Part shown: positions 49,461-61,200 of the stretch, in pieces
Numbering within the stretch: the stretch's first letter is position 1
How the letters are laid out: each line of letters starts with the position of its first letter
Assembly (NCBI GenBank): GCA_030562195.1
Contig: JAUJPP010000005.1
Coordinates: 13,264,826 to 13,328,825 of the forward strand
DNA from: Nipponacmea schrenckii
Taxonomy: Eukaryota > Mollusca > Gastropoda > Lottiidae
Length of the DNA stretch: 64,000 bases
Direction of reading: 5' to 3'
Program-made: the position numbers and the translations under genes
The notes under the pieces: model-generated
The model's input: the letters and a program-made list of their open reading frames with translations, nothing else
What the model was told of the DNA's origin: nothing
Databases searched by the model: none

Positions 49461-49744
49461 TATTTCCCAAATTTGAAACTCATCGCATTTTTTCACTAAA
49501 ATCATACTATAACTGCAGGCTTCCATTTCAACTCAAGTTGAGACACATGACTATAATTAGCACTGTTGATTCAATGCTGAATTCCATCATATCTTTGATT
49601 AAGCCATATTCATAGGCCATTTTTCTGAAATTTTTAGATTATTTGCTGCAGAGAAAATTTATGGTCCTGCTTATTTGTTCATATATAAAAATTTTGCAAA
49701 TTGTGTTATTCATTGGTAGAGATGATGTGATACTGAAATATTGT

Positions 49745-50445
49745 TTAGGATTCATTCCAGTTTCCACACAGAAACAGTTATTGAAGATTCATTCCAATAT
49801 CTACACAGAAACTGTTATTGTTGATTCATTCCGTTTTTCCACACAGAAATTGTTATTGTTGATTTGTTCCAGTTTCCACACAGAAACTGTTATTGTGGAT
49901 TCGTTCCAGTTTCCACACAGAAACTGTTATTGTTGATTCGTTCCAGTTTCCACACAGAAACTTTATTGATGATTCTTTCCAATTTCCACACAGAAACTGT
50001 TATTGATGATCATTCCAGTTTCCACACAGAAACTGTTATTGTTGATTCTTTCCAATTTCCACACAGAAACTGTTATTGTTGATTTGTTCCAGTTTCCACA
50101 CAGAAACGGTTATTGATGATCATTCCCATTTCCAAACAGAAACTGTTATTGTGGATTTATTGAAATTTCCACACAAAAACGGTTATTGATTATTTGATCC
50201 AGTTTCCACACAGAAACTGTTATTGTTGATAAATTCCAGTTTCCACACAGAAACTGTTATTGTTAATTCATTCCAATTTCCACACAGAAACTGTTATTGT
50301 TGATTCATTCCAGTTTCCACACAGAAACTGTTATTGTTGATTTGTTCCAGTTTCCACACAGAAACGGTTATTGTTGATTTATTCCAGTTTCCACTCAGAA
50401 ACTGTTATTGTGGATTTATTCCAGTTTCCACACAGAAACTATTTA
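49745..50445. repeat. 37-bp tandem array downstream of the CACNA2D stop (about 19 units)
   Basis: Unit GATTCATTCCAGTTTCCACA then CAGAAACTGTTATTGTT. It starts 285 bp after the stop codon, so it probably lies in the 3' UTR. A 12-residue periodic frame seen here is an artefact. Confidence 0.94.
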
Positions 50446-51990
50446 ATTAAATAGCTTGTATAATATGAGATGATTTTTGTAGGAGTAAATGTATCATCCT
50501 ATGTATGGGAGGAATAGAGTGTTATGTGGATTATTTTGAGATATTTTCTTGGGCTGCAACAATTCACCCATGAATAGATGAGTGCATTGCATTGACTGCA
50601 AATAATTACTCTATTTTGACATAATTTTTTATTAGCCCCTTTGAAAAACAAATGATGAAGAATCACCTGTAAGAAGATGGGTTATTTTTGGTGGCATACT
50701 TTAATTCATATGGATGAGAAATTGGTTGCTATGTGGCTCTTTTAAGTTTCGTGAAGATTTAAATCATTGTAAATCATGTTTAATAGTAATAATATTGGTT
50801 TTGGGAGATGGAATTATTTATGATATTATTTTAGGCATTTCATTCTAATCACATCTTCTAATGGCAGACAGAGATGCTGAGATCTGCATTGTGCCTTGTT
50901 TATAAATGCCTAATTCCTGATGATTTGTGTTACAGTAGGCTAACATTTTGCTGTAAAAGTCTTTTGAACTCAATGTTTTTTTACAATTGAAGTCTGAATG
51001 TCTAGCAAAAAGTTTAGTTAAAGTTGCTTTCTGCCACAATTAATGTACTCAGTGACTCTGTAATATTTAGTTGCACATGATCAAATTCTCTGAAAATGCA
51101 ACAGAATGTAGTCATTACCAGAGTGACTTTGTTCCCTAAAACTATTTTGATTTTTTTTATTTATCATGATTTTATCTCTGCTGCCACAATTCATGAAATA
51201 TATAGGATGTAGGCCTAATAATAGCAGGAAATTATTTTTTCTGTCCACACTTGACTTCACTTTGTTTGTTATTTTTTGTTATTTTATAACTATGAATGCA
51301 TGACAACTTTTCGGTCTTTTTTCTGTGTGACTGCAAATTGTGTGTTTATTCAATGAGGTAGGCCTATTTCTACATAATTTTTGACTCTTCAAATTTCCAT
51401 GTTATGTCGGCTTAAGACTCTAGGCCTAGCCTATAGCTTTTACAGAAGAAATCACACAACAGTAATCGTTATAAGCTCTTCTTCAGGTGTTCTATCGGGA
51501 ATGTTTTACTTTAACTTGTCCTGAAGAGAAAATCAAGGAGTTGGCAAATCACAGACACCACATTATTGACAGTCTTTTCAGAGTAGACCTAATATGGTGA
51601 TATTGTTTATGCTTCTTTTTGTATTTTCAAAGACATTACGTCACTTCCATAAAGTTAACATTACATTTAAGAATGTATTTTTGCAGAAGATGGTACTAGA
51701 CTAAATGTGGTGTTTCTAGAAACCATTGGGTACAGGGGTTAAGTTAGGGCTACAATGAGTGCTCACAGCACCATATATTAAAGAACTCAATGAATTTGAC
51801 ACTAGACGGGCCTGATCCAGACAAAACTACATTTTGTAGAAACTCCACTGTAAACCAAACTAGACACATTGCTTATATTGTTTCCATAAACATTTAATCC
51901 AGATAAAAAGTGATTGAAAAGAGTTTTATTTATTATTTTATGTGTAGGCCAGTAAGGGACATTGGTATCACTATTCCAATATTTAGTTAG
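50446..51990. other. CACNA2D 3' UTR or intergenic, nothing recognised
   Basis: AT-rich, no repeats or coding signature that I can support. Confidence 0.4.
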
Positions 51991-51994
51991 ACTT

Positions 51995-52165
51995 CTGGGG
52001 CGCAATTCCACTAATCGAGGAAGTCAGTTGCTATACTAGAAATATGGACCTTTGGTGTTACAGAAAGCATAATTGAAGTGGAATTGCAGAAACTTCAAAT
52101 GTCGAATTGAAAATTGGAATGGTGCAATTTGAGGCTATCATAGTTTTCAATACACTTACATTCAA
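51995..52165. repeat. Dispersed MITE-like repeat, copy 3
   Basis: 'gcgcaattccact', 'gtggaattgcagaaac' and 'ttgaaaattggaatggtgca' match the copies at 37645 and 39896. Confidence 0.6.
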
Positions 52166-52444
52166 TACTATTAAATAAAACACCTTACAATCACTTTTAA
52201 TTAAACTGTTAAAAAATATGTTTTGACACATCATAGAATGTAGGCCTACACAAAGACTTAAGCAGACTTAGTATGATTTGAAAACAATATTGATTATGTT
52301 TTGCTGTGCCTGTTTTAAGTGGTTGTGTTCTTCAAATCATTTTATAAAGCTTTAAATTTGTTATATTTTTATATTTAACTGTATATAATGTAACATTATT
52401 TATTTTATGTAGTTTTTGAAGTAGATATTTTAATGTTGTACAGA

Positions 52445-52450
52445 AATAAA
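52445..52450 (+). terminator. Candidate poly(A) signal for CACNA2D
   Basis: AATAAA in cagaaataaaattc, about 3 kb after the CACNA2D stop. A second hexamer is at 53341-53346. If either is used, the 37-bp array at 49745-50445 would be transcribed in the 3' UTR. Transcript data are needed to choose. Confidence 0.25.
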
Positions 52451-52539
52451 ATTCAGTTGTCAGTCAGTAGTAAGGATGATGATAAAGCTGATTTCGTAGT
52501 TACATCATTACAAATCTGATGTTATATTATGTCTGATAT

Positions 52540-52800
52540 TATGTTATAATCTGCTGAAATTGAAGGGATATAATGTTATATTCTGTCAGTATCAGATAGA
52601 ATATTATGTTATATTCTTTCTTAATCAGACAGGATATTTTGATAGTCACTGAATATCATTTACTTTGTATTTATGCTTGATCAGACAGGATATTTTGATG
52701 GTCTCATAATATGGTAACTAGGGTAATTTTCCAGACACTGAATATCATTTACTTTGTTGTTTATGTCTTAATAAAACAGGATATTTTGACTGTCTCATAA
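52540..52800. repeat. Degenerate tandem repeat, 60-100 bp units
   Basis: 'aatcagacaggatattttgat', 'cactgaatatcatttactttg' and 'ctcataatatggta' recur three times. Confidence 0.6.
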
Positions 52801-53464
52801 TGATGTAGAAGGGTAATGTTATAGTTGAAAATACGCAATTAATGCAGTCAGAAGGCAATTATATATTTTAACTAATTTTAAGCAGCAAAAGCGTCAGTTT
52901 GATGCAAACCTGTTACTCTTTGTAATAGACATAATCAATTGACAGAAAGTAATCATCACTCATGTTTTCAAGCAGAAGATATATTTTGCATCTCAAAGTG
53001 TGCAAGACTGAGTATTTTTTTTAACTCAATCAATAAAAATTGTTTCAGCTCTGCTTTTCGCTTATGTTTATTTTTTGCGCAAAATAAACATTCACTCAGT
53101 TTTGTATGAAGTATTTTTGCATGGTATTTGAGACATTATATACAATCAGTTATGTGAATTTATATAAATTGATATTAGATTAATATAAGCAAAGGAGATT
53201 AATAGACACCTCCAGCCTATTGATCTATTTGAGCTCCTTGCTGAACATTTATTAACAGTACTGTCATTGGGCAGGAGTCCATATAATTGTATATTATTAT
53301 GATCATGTTAAAATGTATTTGTTATAAATGCTTGTGTTTTAATAAAGAATTATGTGAATCATAAATTTTAATCTGTGGAAACCTCTAATATAAATAGTGG
53401 GTATCTTATACAAGTTATTACCAATTGATGACAATCAATTAGGCATAGGCATCAAAATTACCCC

Positions 53465-53665
53465 AGTCATTCAGATGGGAAAATAAACCAAGGTGTGATA
53501 CAGGCTCAGGCTGGGCACGTTAAAGATCTCTTGACAGTTGGAAATCGTAAAAGGAGTAGGCTACTGTCGCTGTCCTAGCAAAATATCCCTCACTGCACCA
53601 GCATGGCATTGCCCTCTTTTTTAGCCCATAAGGTGCAGAAGAGTAGGACGTAAAACTCAAAGGTC
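53465..53665 (+). mobile_element. SINE-B copy (3' part)
   Basis: GGCACGTTAAAGATCTCTTG, CAGTTGGAAATCGTAAAAGG, CACTGCACCAGCATGGCATT and AAGGTGCAGAAGAGTAGGAC. It lies between the two convergent genes. Confidence 0.78.
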
Positions 53666-53787
53666 ATTTGTCATTCATCATGTCATTGTAGAGGGATCTT
53701 TAACAGGCACTAAGTTTGATTGTCCCATCAATGGGAAATGAGACTTCAACAAACACCAGAATATATTTAGTTTTACATTCAATAACA

Positions 53788-53793
53788 TTTATT
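53788..53793 (-). terminator. Candidate poly(A) signal for EBP
   Basis: AATAAA on the - strand, about 1.06 kb after the EBP stop codon. The stretch 53795-54847 would then be its 3' UTR, AT-rich without obvious repeats. This is inferred from the hexamer only. Confidence 0.3.
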
Positions 53794-54847
53794 AGAACTA
53801 ACAATCAACAACAAGTACATCATCCATACAAAACCAAAAACTAATAGAAAAGAGAGCCAAATACCATTCATACAAAATAATGACAGCTTGAAAGGCAAAG
53901 TAAAATATGTCAACTGTGAGCTTTGTTTAACTTTAGGTATTTGGCAAAATGGCAGATTACCATCATAAAATGCTAAAAACAATAGCTCATACAGTACATA
54001 TTTTACAATTTATCTGATCCTTAGTGGCCCTAATTTCAATAATTCATATGAAATATTGTTATTTTTTTGATTGGGTGACAATTATTATAAATTCCATCAA
54101 GAATTGTGCCTTCTAGATATGTATGTGTCCATTATATGCTCCATATTTTATGTGAGTGTGTAAAAGAAAATTCCTAAGAAACGTACTCAAAAGGCCAAAT
54201 GATTGAAGCATACATTATTAATTTTTCATTACCATTAAAATTAACGACCTTTCAATTTAATTCTACATCAAGTCAAATTATTTGCCTGCAAGGAACACAA
54301 AACTCTATTTCTAAAATACTGTTTGGACCATATATAAATTATAATACACTTAAACACTGTGTCTATTCATTCATCTAACTCTGACATTATTAAGGATTTA
54401 GATCATCCAGTTATTGAGGTATTGTGACTTTTGAATTTTATCATTAGCCTCAAAGTAGTACATATAGTTTTAATAATGACCCACAATAAGACTGAAAGCG
54501 TCCTCTGTAAATAAAAATTTCAAAGAGATTTATAATGAAAATATATATCACTAGATAGAAGCGGTTAGTCCAATGCTTATAAAAAAATTTGTACATAATT
54601 TTGATTAACCTTAGAGTACCGGTATGTTATAAAAATTTTGATATATTTTAGTTTTGATAAAATTGTTCAATACTACTTTTTATCTGAAATATAACTATAG
54701 AAAACGGAATGTGTTAAAAGATTAAATTATGAGACATCAACGTCCCGGTATAATGTATTATGGAAAATAATATTAACTTAAATTTGATGGACAAAATTCT
54801 GCCAACAAAGTGGTAGGCCTGTAAGCAAATTTCAGACCTGAACAAAT

Positions 54848-55205
54848 CTAATATCTTTTTTTGTTTCTTCCACCCTTAAAACTTAAATCTGCTTTAGATT
54901 GTGAGTCTGCTAGGTGGCTTGAGGCATGGAATATTAAACAAATAGGTACAACAATCCATATTAGATTCATAAATAGAAAATAAAACCAAAAATATAATGG
55001 ATGACTGTGATCTCCGTGTGAAAACCCTTCTTTAATTTCTGTCATAAAATAGAGCACATCCCCATATAGTTGACAAATTGACACAGTCAACTGCAATACA
55101 TATCTATATGAACTTTGACGGAAATATGCAAGTAAAGCTAGAAATGATAGAGGCCCATCTATGGCAGCTGTAATACTCTCCATACACAATACAAATGTAT
55201 CAGAC
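54848..55205 (-). CDS. EBP: EBP exon 3 (last coding exon)
   Basis: 358 bp after acceptor attttgtag, stop TAG at 54850-54848. It encodes SDTFVLCMESITAAIDGPLS through YGDVLYFMTEIKEGF and HPLYFWFYFLFMN to the basic tail ending KKRY. It contains the catalytic Glu/Thr and the last membrane segments. Confidence 0.97.
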
Positions 55206-58200
55206 CTACAAAATACAGAAAATCATATACATTATTAATTGTCATCATAATCTTTTAGAGTTTGTAAGTGGCAGTAGGCCTACCTTTAATCAAACCAGCC
55301 CCCTTCCTATTCCATCACTTGATGCCTACAGTAATTCATCTCTAGCCTCTTCTATTAGAATTATTCTGATATTAAATAAAATCTTTATTTGTTAAATATA
55401 TATAGGGAAAATAATTTATTCTAAAAAAAAAATTGGCACTGTTAAGAAATTAACTTTTATAATATTATCTTGATATTAGATAGGCTATTGAATAGATTCC
55501 CAGTGGCAGTAGATTTATTTATTTCGTTGCCGTTTTAACCAAAATATCTGTTAACATTTCGGTAAAGTTTTTATCGTTTTGACTGGTTACCATATAGGCC
55601 TAGATTGTAATAACTTTATTAGACACTCGAGAATCAGGAAATGGGGGAGTTCCGAGTTCTTCAACAACAATAAACTAATTTCAGCAGAAATTCGCTCAAC
55701 AAAAAAAACATAATTTCAGCAGAAATCGGTTACAATGGGTATCCAGTTCAACTTAGCTTATATACATATACAGGAGCGTAGCGTGACCATTTTGACTGGG
55801 GGGGTGTAACGTCTAAGTTTTACCGACGAACACGTGTAACGTCAAAGTTTCACCGACGAACACGTGTTCTTCCCGGGGCAAAAATAACTTACTCGCACTT
55901 TTAAGTATATACATTATACACGAACGAAATCCATCGTTAAAGCAAATCCTAAACCTTAGAAAACCATATCAATCAGGGGTGCATCTAGAATATGCCTGAG
56001 AGGGGGGACTGAAAGGTGATTTTTCCAAGGCAAGCCCTGCAGGCCAAGGGCCTTCGTATTCGGCCCTTGCAGTGGCGGGGGTTCGGGGGTCCTTCCCCGG
56101 AAAATTTTACATACTTGGAAACCCGGAGAATACATCTGAAGCGATTTTGGAAGTCTTTTCCACTGGTCCAAATTATCAATTTTCATCGGAAAACCATATG
56201 TTTTCTATGTCCTTTTTCGACCTATTCTGCGTTTTACCGACATTTGGGGGGGGGGGGGATTGGTTTCGGGTGTTCTCCCCCTGAAAATTTTACATACTTG
56301 GAAACCCAGAGAATACATCTGACGCGATTTTGGAAGTCTTTTCCACTGGTCCAAATTATCAATTTTCATCGGAAAACCATATGTTTTCTATGTCCTTTTT
56401 CGACCTATTCTGCGTTTTACCGACATTTGGGAGGGGGGGGGATTGGTTTCGGGTGTTCTCCCCATGAAAATTTTACAAACTAGGAAACCCGGAAAATACA
56501 TCTGACGCGATTTTGGAAGTCGTTTCCACCGGTCAAAATTATCAATTTTCGTCGGACAACCATATGTTTTGTATAGCCTTTTTCGACCTATTCTGCGGTT
56601 TACCGACAAGTTCAGTCAAAAATCACTTTTTATGTAGACGAACAGTTTTCCGATAACATCATAACTGACACAAGGTTTCCACACTTTAGGTCAGCCAATC
56701 GGTTTTACTGAAGGCTCTATTTCCCATCCATGACCGTCTATTATCGACCGATTCCGCAATTTATCGACAAGTTTAGTAAAAATCACTTTAATGTAGACGA
56801 ACGGTTTACCGATAACATCTTAAGAGACACAAGGTTTTCACTCTTTCGGTTAACAAATCGGTTTTACCGACGGCTCCATCTATGACCTTCTTCTATCGGC
56901 CAATTCCGCGTTTTACCGACAAATTCAAATAACGAACAGCTTACCAAGAACAAGGGTATCGGTTAACCAATCGGTTTTACCGAAGACTCCAGTCATAACC
57001 AACTTATACCGACCGATTCCGGTAGTTTCAGTAAAAAAAAATACTTTTAATGTTGACAGTTTACTGATAAAATCATAACCAACACAAGGTTTTTACTTTT
57101 TAGGTTAATTGGTTTTACCGACGGTCCCACCTTGCCGTCTTTTATCGACCGATCATAACCAACACAATGTTTTGACTTTTTAGGTTAATCAATCGGTTTA
57201 ATCGATCGATTCCGCGTTTTACCGACGGTTCCATCCATGACCCCCCTTTTTACCGACCGATTCCGCGTTTTACCGACGAGTTCAGTAAAAGTGGGGGGGT
57301 GCGACACCCCCCCACATCCCCCCGGTAGCTACGCCCCTGTACATATAGTTAACCAAGCCATTTCGAAGCAAACATGTTTTCTAGTTATGTACAGAAAACA
57401 GAAAACTGTCTATAAAAGTTGCAACATTTTTCCTGGGAATAATATACTGACCAAACCTTACATTTCAATGAATGGACCTAAAGTAAATACTTTCTAAAAC
57501 AAATGGCATGCAATTGAAAGTCTTATTTTACCTTTTGATATTTAGGACCTGAAAGAAAAAGATAGCTTGCCAGGCAAGGTAACATACGCCCACTGGCAGC
57601 ATTGAATTTGAATAATGAATTGAGCAGTAACTAAAAAAAAATTCACTGAATATTGAAGTCGAGGGCAAAGACTCAAAAACTATTCAAGGAATATCTATTT
57701 CAATACTCATACCGAGTTTCATCAAATATATTAAAAAATTGTAGCTTCATTTTCACCCACAAAAATTTCTGACGCAATTTTACTGAGTCAAGGGCAATAA
57801 CTAAAAAATCATTGGTTAAACAAAGTCATCAAATTCAAACTTGACTGCCGTCTTATCAATTCCAATGCTCACACCAAGTTTCATTAAAAACTATTGAAAA
57901 TTGTAGCTTCTATTGTGTCTACGACAAATATAGAGACAGGGGCAATAACTCAAAAAACGTTCATCGAAAAATTTTCAAATTCAAAATTGGCCACCGTCTT
58001 ATCAATTCCAATGCTCACACACAGTTTCATTAAAATCAATTGAAAATTGTAGCTACTATTGTGTCCACAACAAATGTTGACGAAACGACAGACCGACGGA
58101 CATGGGCGACAGATTTTCAACTGACATTTCATGTGTGTCTGTCCCTGAGGAAGGGGGCCTTTGTGCTCTTGAAACATGTTGGACTTTAGGACTATTTAGT

Positions 58201-61200
58201 TTTTCTATAGCAAATTGTATTTATTGACTGTTTGCCCATGTGTTGTGTGCTATAGTGTATCCACCTACGGATCAACTAAAAAATTGACCAGTAAAAAACT
58301 TTTTGAAATGGTTTGTGAGTCTTCTATTTTATTGAACATTCACTTATTCATGTGGGTGTATAAAAATTATATATAGAAATCAAACTGGCCAGAGAGTAGG
58401 CCTACTATTCGCATCTCACTATAGTCTAAGCCTATGTTAACTTATTAAAAGATTCATTAACTATAGTAAGTAGGCCTACATTACTTTAATTTTGTTTACA
58501 TATGAAGAAATAAAAATGCATCTTTGGAAACAACTTACAAACATTACGTGTTTGGGTTTTTCCTGGTGTAGTTTCCAAGGCAGAAAGGATGGAGGGTAAT
58601 TGGGTAAAAAAATATATCTTGGTGTTCAGAGACGAGGTGCAACAATAGAAGTCAAATGTTTCGATATTACAACTCTATTGCCACAAGATTTTTTTGTTTT
58701 ACACATGTCTGCTGATGAATTTATATTTGGGAAAGACTCCGGTTTACTTTCTTTTGGATACTTATTGAAACAACAGTGAATATCAGTTTAGATGTTGAAG
58801 TAAGAATTCAAGGGAAGAGAATAGATAACGCTCACATTGGTCTAATGAGTCAAATCAAATTGGATAGTAATTGCATTGATGCAATGTTCTGCACCATTAG
58901 AAACATAAAATTGTGTAACTGTTAATCTTGGCAAATCCATCACATATATTTAAGGAAAATATGTAACAATATCCTCAGTAGTGGAATGGGAGAAGTGGCG
59001 TGCTCAACTTTTAAAGAAGGATGGAAATATTTTCAAGTGGTCCACATTCATCAAATGCTACCATCCAAAATTTCACTGATCAAAGGCTGAAGGAATTAAA
59101 AGGCAACTTTGTTTGGTTTAAATCATGGGAATTATCAGAAAAGTGTTATTTAATGTCTGCAAAAACTAGAGAAGATATACTCGGGCTCCCTCTCTGGGTC
59201 TCAAAGTCTTTGTCTGCATGTAATGTCAACAATTGACAGATTGTGCCTGCTTTTATTAATAGTGACATTATTGAGCATGCGTTTTCTCAACAGAGGGGAA
59301 ATCATCATGGAGCTGGTTCCAATACTACGGTATCAGCAATACTGTTGTGCTGTCAATGCCATCACAATCAGACAGACAATGATCTTAAAGAAGGCCAATG
59401 CTGCAAGATGTAAATCATCAACTTTCAGAAAGGGTGCAGTCCCATACCGACATCTATACAAGAAACAGAGAATTCCGTACCGGTATTTATTTTAATTATT
59501 TAGGTTCAATAACACTTTACAATTAATACCCAACAATTGATTATACATAGTGTAGTGTCGAATCTCAATAGCACTTTATTTTGTGAGCACCAACATAGTT
59601 TTCCCAATCTTTCTCTAAACCATATAAAGTTCCTTGCCATCACCTGTCACAGTTTGAGCAACCTTTCCATTGTATTTCATCCTCTATATAGTATATTTTC
59701 ATTTTGTTACATTTTGCACACAAATCATGGTCTATTTTCTCTATAGGATTGTCCCTTTTGTTTGATAAAAACCTTCATATTCAAGAATGTTTAATTCAAA
59801 TTAGCAGTGTTACCATTGCATTTTTTATAAACAAACAAGTCCAACCTGTTTTTCCAACATCAGTGTCTTCAGTTTAAGATAAGATAACTCTTAATTTGAA
59901 TAATCTTTCAGAATAAAATCCATTGACAGTTTGGCTGAGGATCCTGATTTGTGTTTAGTTAATGCTATTTTGCAATGTTCTAGCAACTTTTTTTACCTTG
60001 GTTGAACTGACATGAGGACGTTGAAAAGACATATTTTCTAATTAAGTTTGATAAATGTTTCAAACATTATGTGGAATCACATTTTATTGTTTTTGTCAAC
60101 ATAAATCAGAATTCCACCACCTTAAATCTCAAATTCACAATATAAAAGAATGCGTTTCCTTTCCATATCTCTGAAGAATCTAAATCCACCGTTGTTTATA
60201 TTTGTTAAAGTGTCAAATGCCTGTCTTGGATACCTGATATACAGGATTTCAAATGTTTGTACAGTGTATTTCACATAGCCATTCCTTGCGATATAGTTAA
60301 CTATTAGAGCATAGGCGAAAGGGGGAAACATCTCTGCTATTACTTCTTTCTATAATGGATCATACACTGAAAAAGTTTCCATTGATGATTTCAAGTTTGG
60401 GATTTGAATTAAATGATCGAATCAACTTATATTACTTGACCTTTGCATCCATTGTTAACATCCTATTACTTTCAATAACTGGATTTTTTTCAGCTATAAT
60501 CTTATATAGGCTAATGCCTTTTTCTTTATAGAACCTGAGTCATCTGATTTGATAATGTACAGTTGTCCCTGTAATTGGTCCAGAGTTATGACAACAATTT
60601 CAAAGTTTGTACCATACAATACAGTCAGAGAATTACCTGGAGAAAATGGTTTGTCTAATCTGCACATAAAATCATTAGTAATGTCAGAAAGACTTCTTTT
60701 ACCATCTTACATATTGCATTGATAAGTGTTGTGTCTTTTTATGTGTAATACACTTTTTCCATTTCTTTGATTCAAGTGCATACTTTTCTTGATCAAAATA
60801 TTGTTCATTTGCAACAGGAGGAAGTTGAAACAAATCTCCGAAACAAAAGGTGAGGTCAGATCTGTATTTTAATATTTGTTAGAATGAACTTATTCCTGCA
60901 TGTGTTAGTTATAATTTATAGATATCTGCTGGAGAAGGATCAAATTTTGATACCTTTACAGAAAACAAACAACAACGAAATCCACAGCTTGATGACTGTA
61001 AATGTGTGTTGGGCATAAGCTTTATTTGTATAACATGACCCTGTAACTTTTTTTGTGCACCCCTTATTTTCATAGCTGTGCCTTTTGATATATTTTGAGA
61101 GAAAAAAACTGTGACGGAATGTTAGAGGTCATAAAGGGGTTTGGGTAGGGCTGGACTACAAAATATCCAATTTATTATAAAGTGCTTTGGTGGATTCGAG

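Larger units (their letters stand above)
47658..48630 (+). other. U12-type AT-AC intron (CACNA2D intron 30)
   Basis: The 5' end is ATATCCTTT (47658-47666), a full match to the U12 AT-AC donor. A branch-site-like TTCCTTAAT sits at 48612-48620, 10-12 bases before the terminal AC (48629-48630), the short spacing typical of minor-spliceosome introns. The exon reading frame across the junction reproduces the family motif RYNE. Inside are imperfect palindromic repeats (47870-48060) and short repeats (48240-48355). Confidence 0.9.

Noticed and set aside
49643..50082. Two His/Cys-rich frames after the CACNA2D stop
   Set aside because: Periodic frames from the 37-bp array, downstream of a firm stop codon and GPI-signal-like tail.
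55956..56609. Several 60-155 codon frames on both strands
   Set aside because: They lie inside the hAT-like element and follow its ~180-bp direct repeats; no transposase motifs.
57950..58177. 75-codon - strand frame as a gene
   Set aside because: It is a ~115-bp dispersed repeat that recurs with stops elsewhere in the window.
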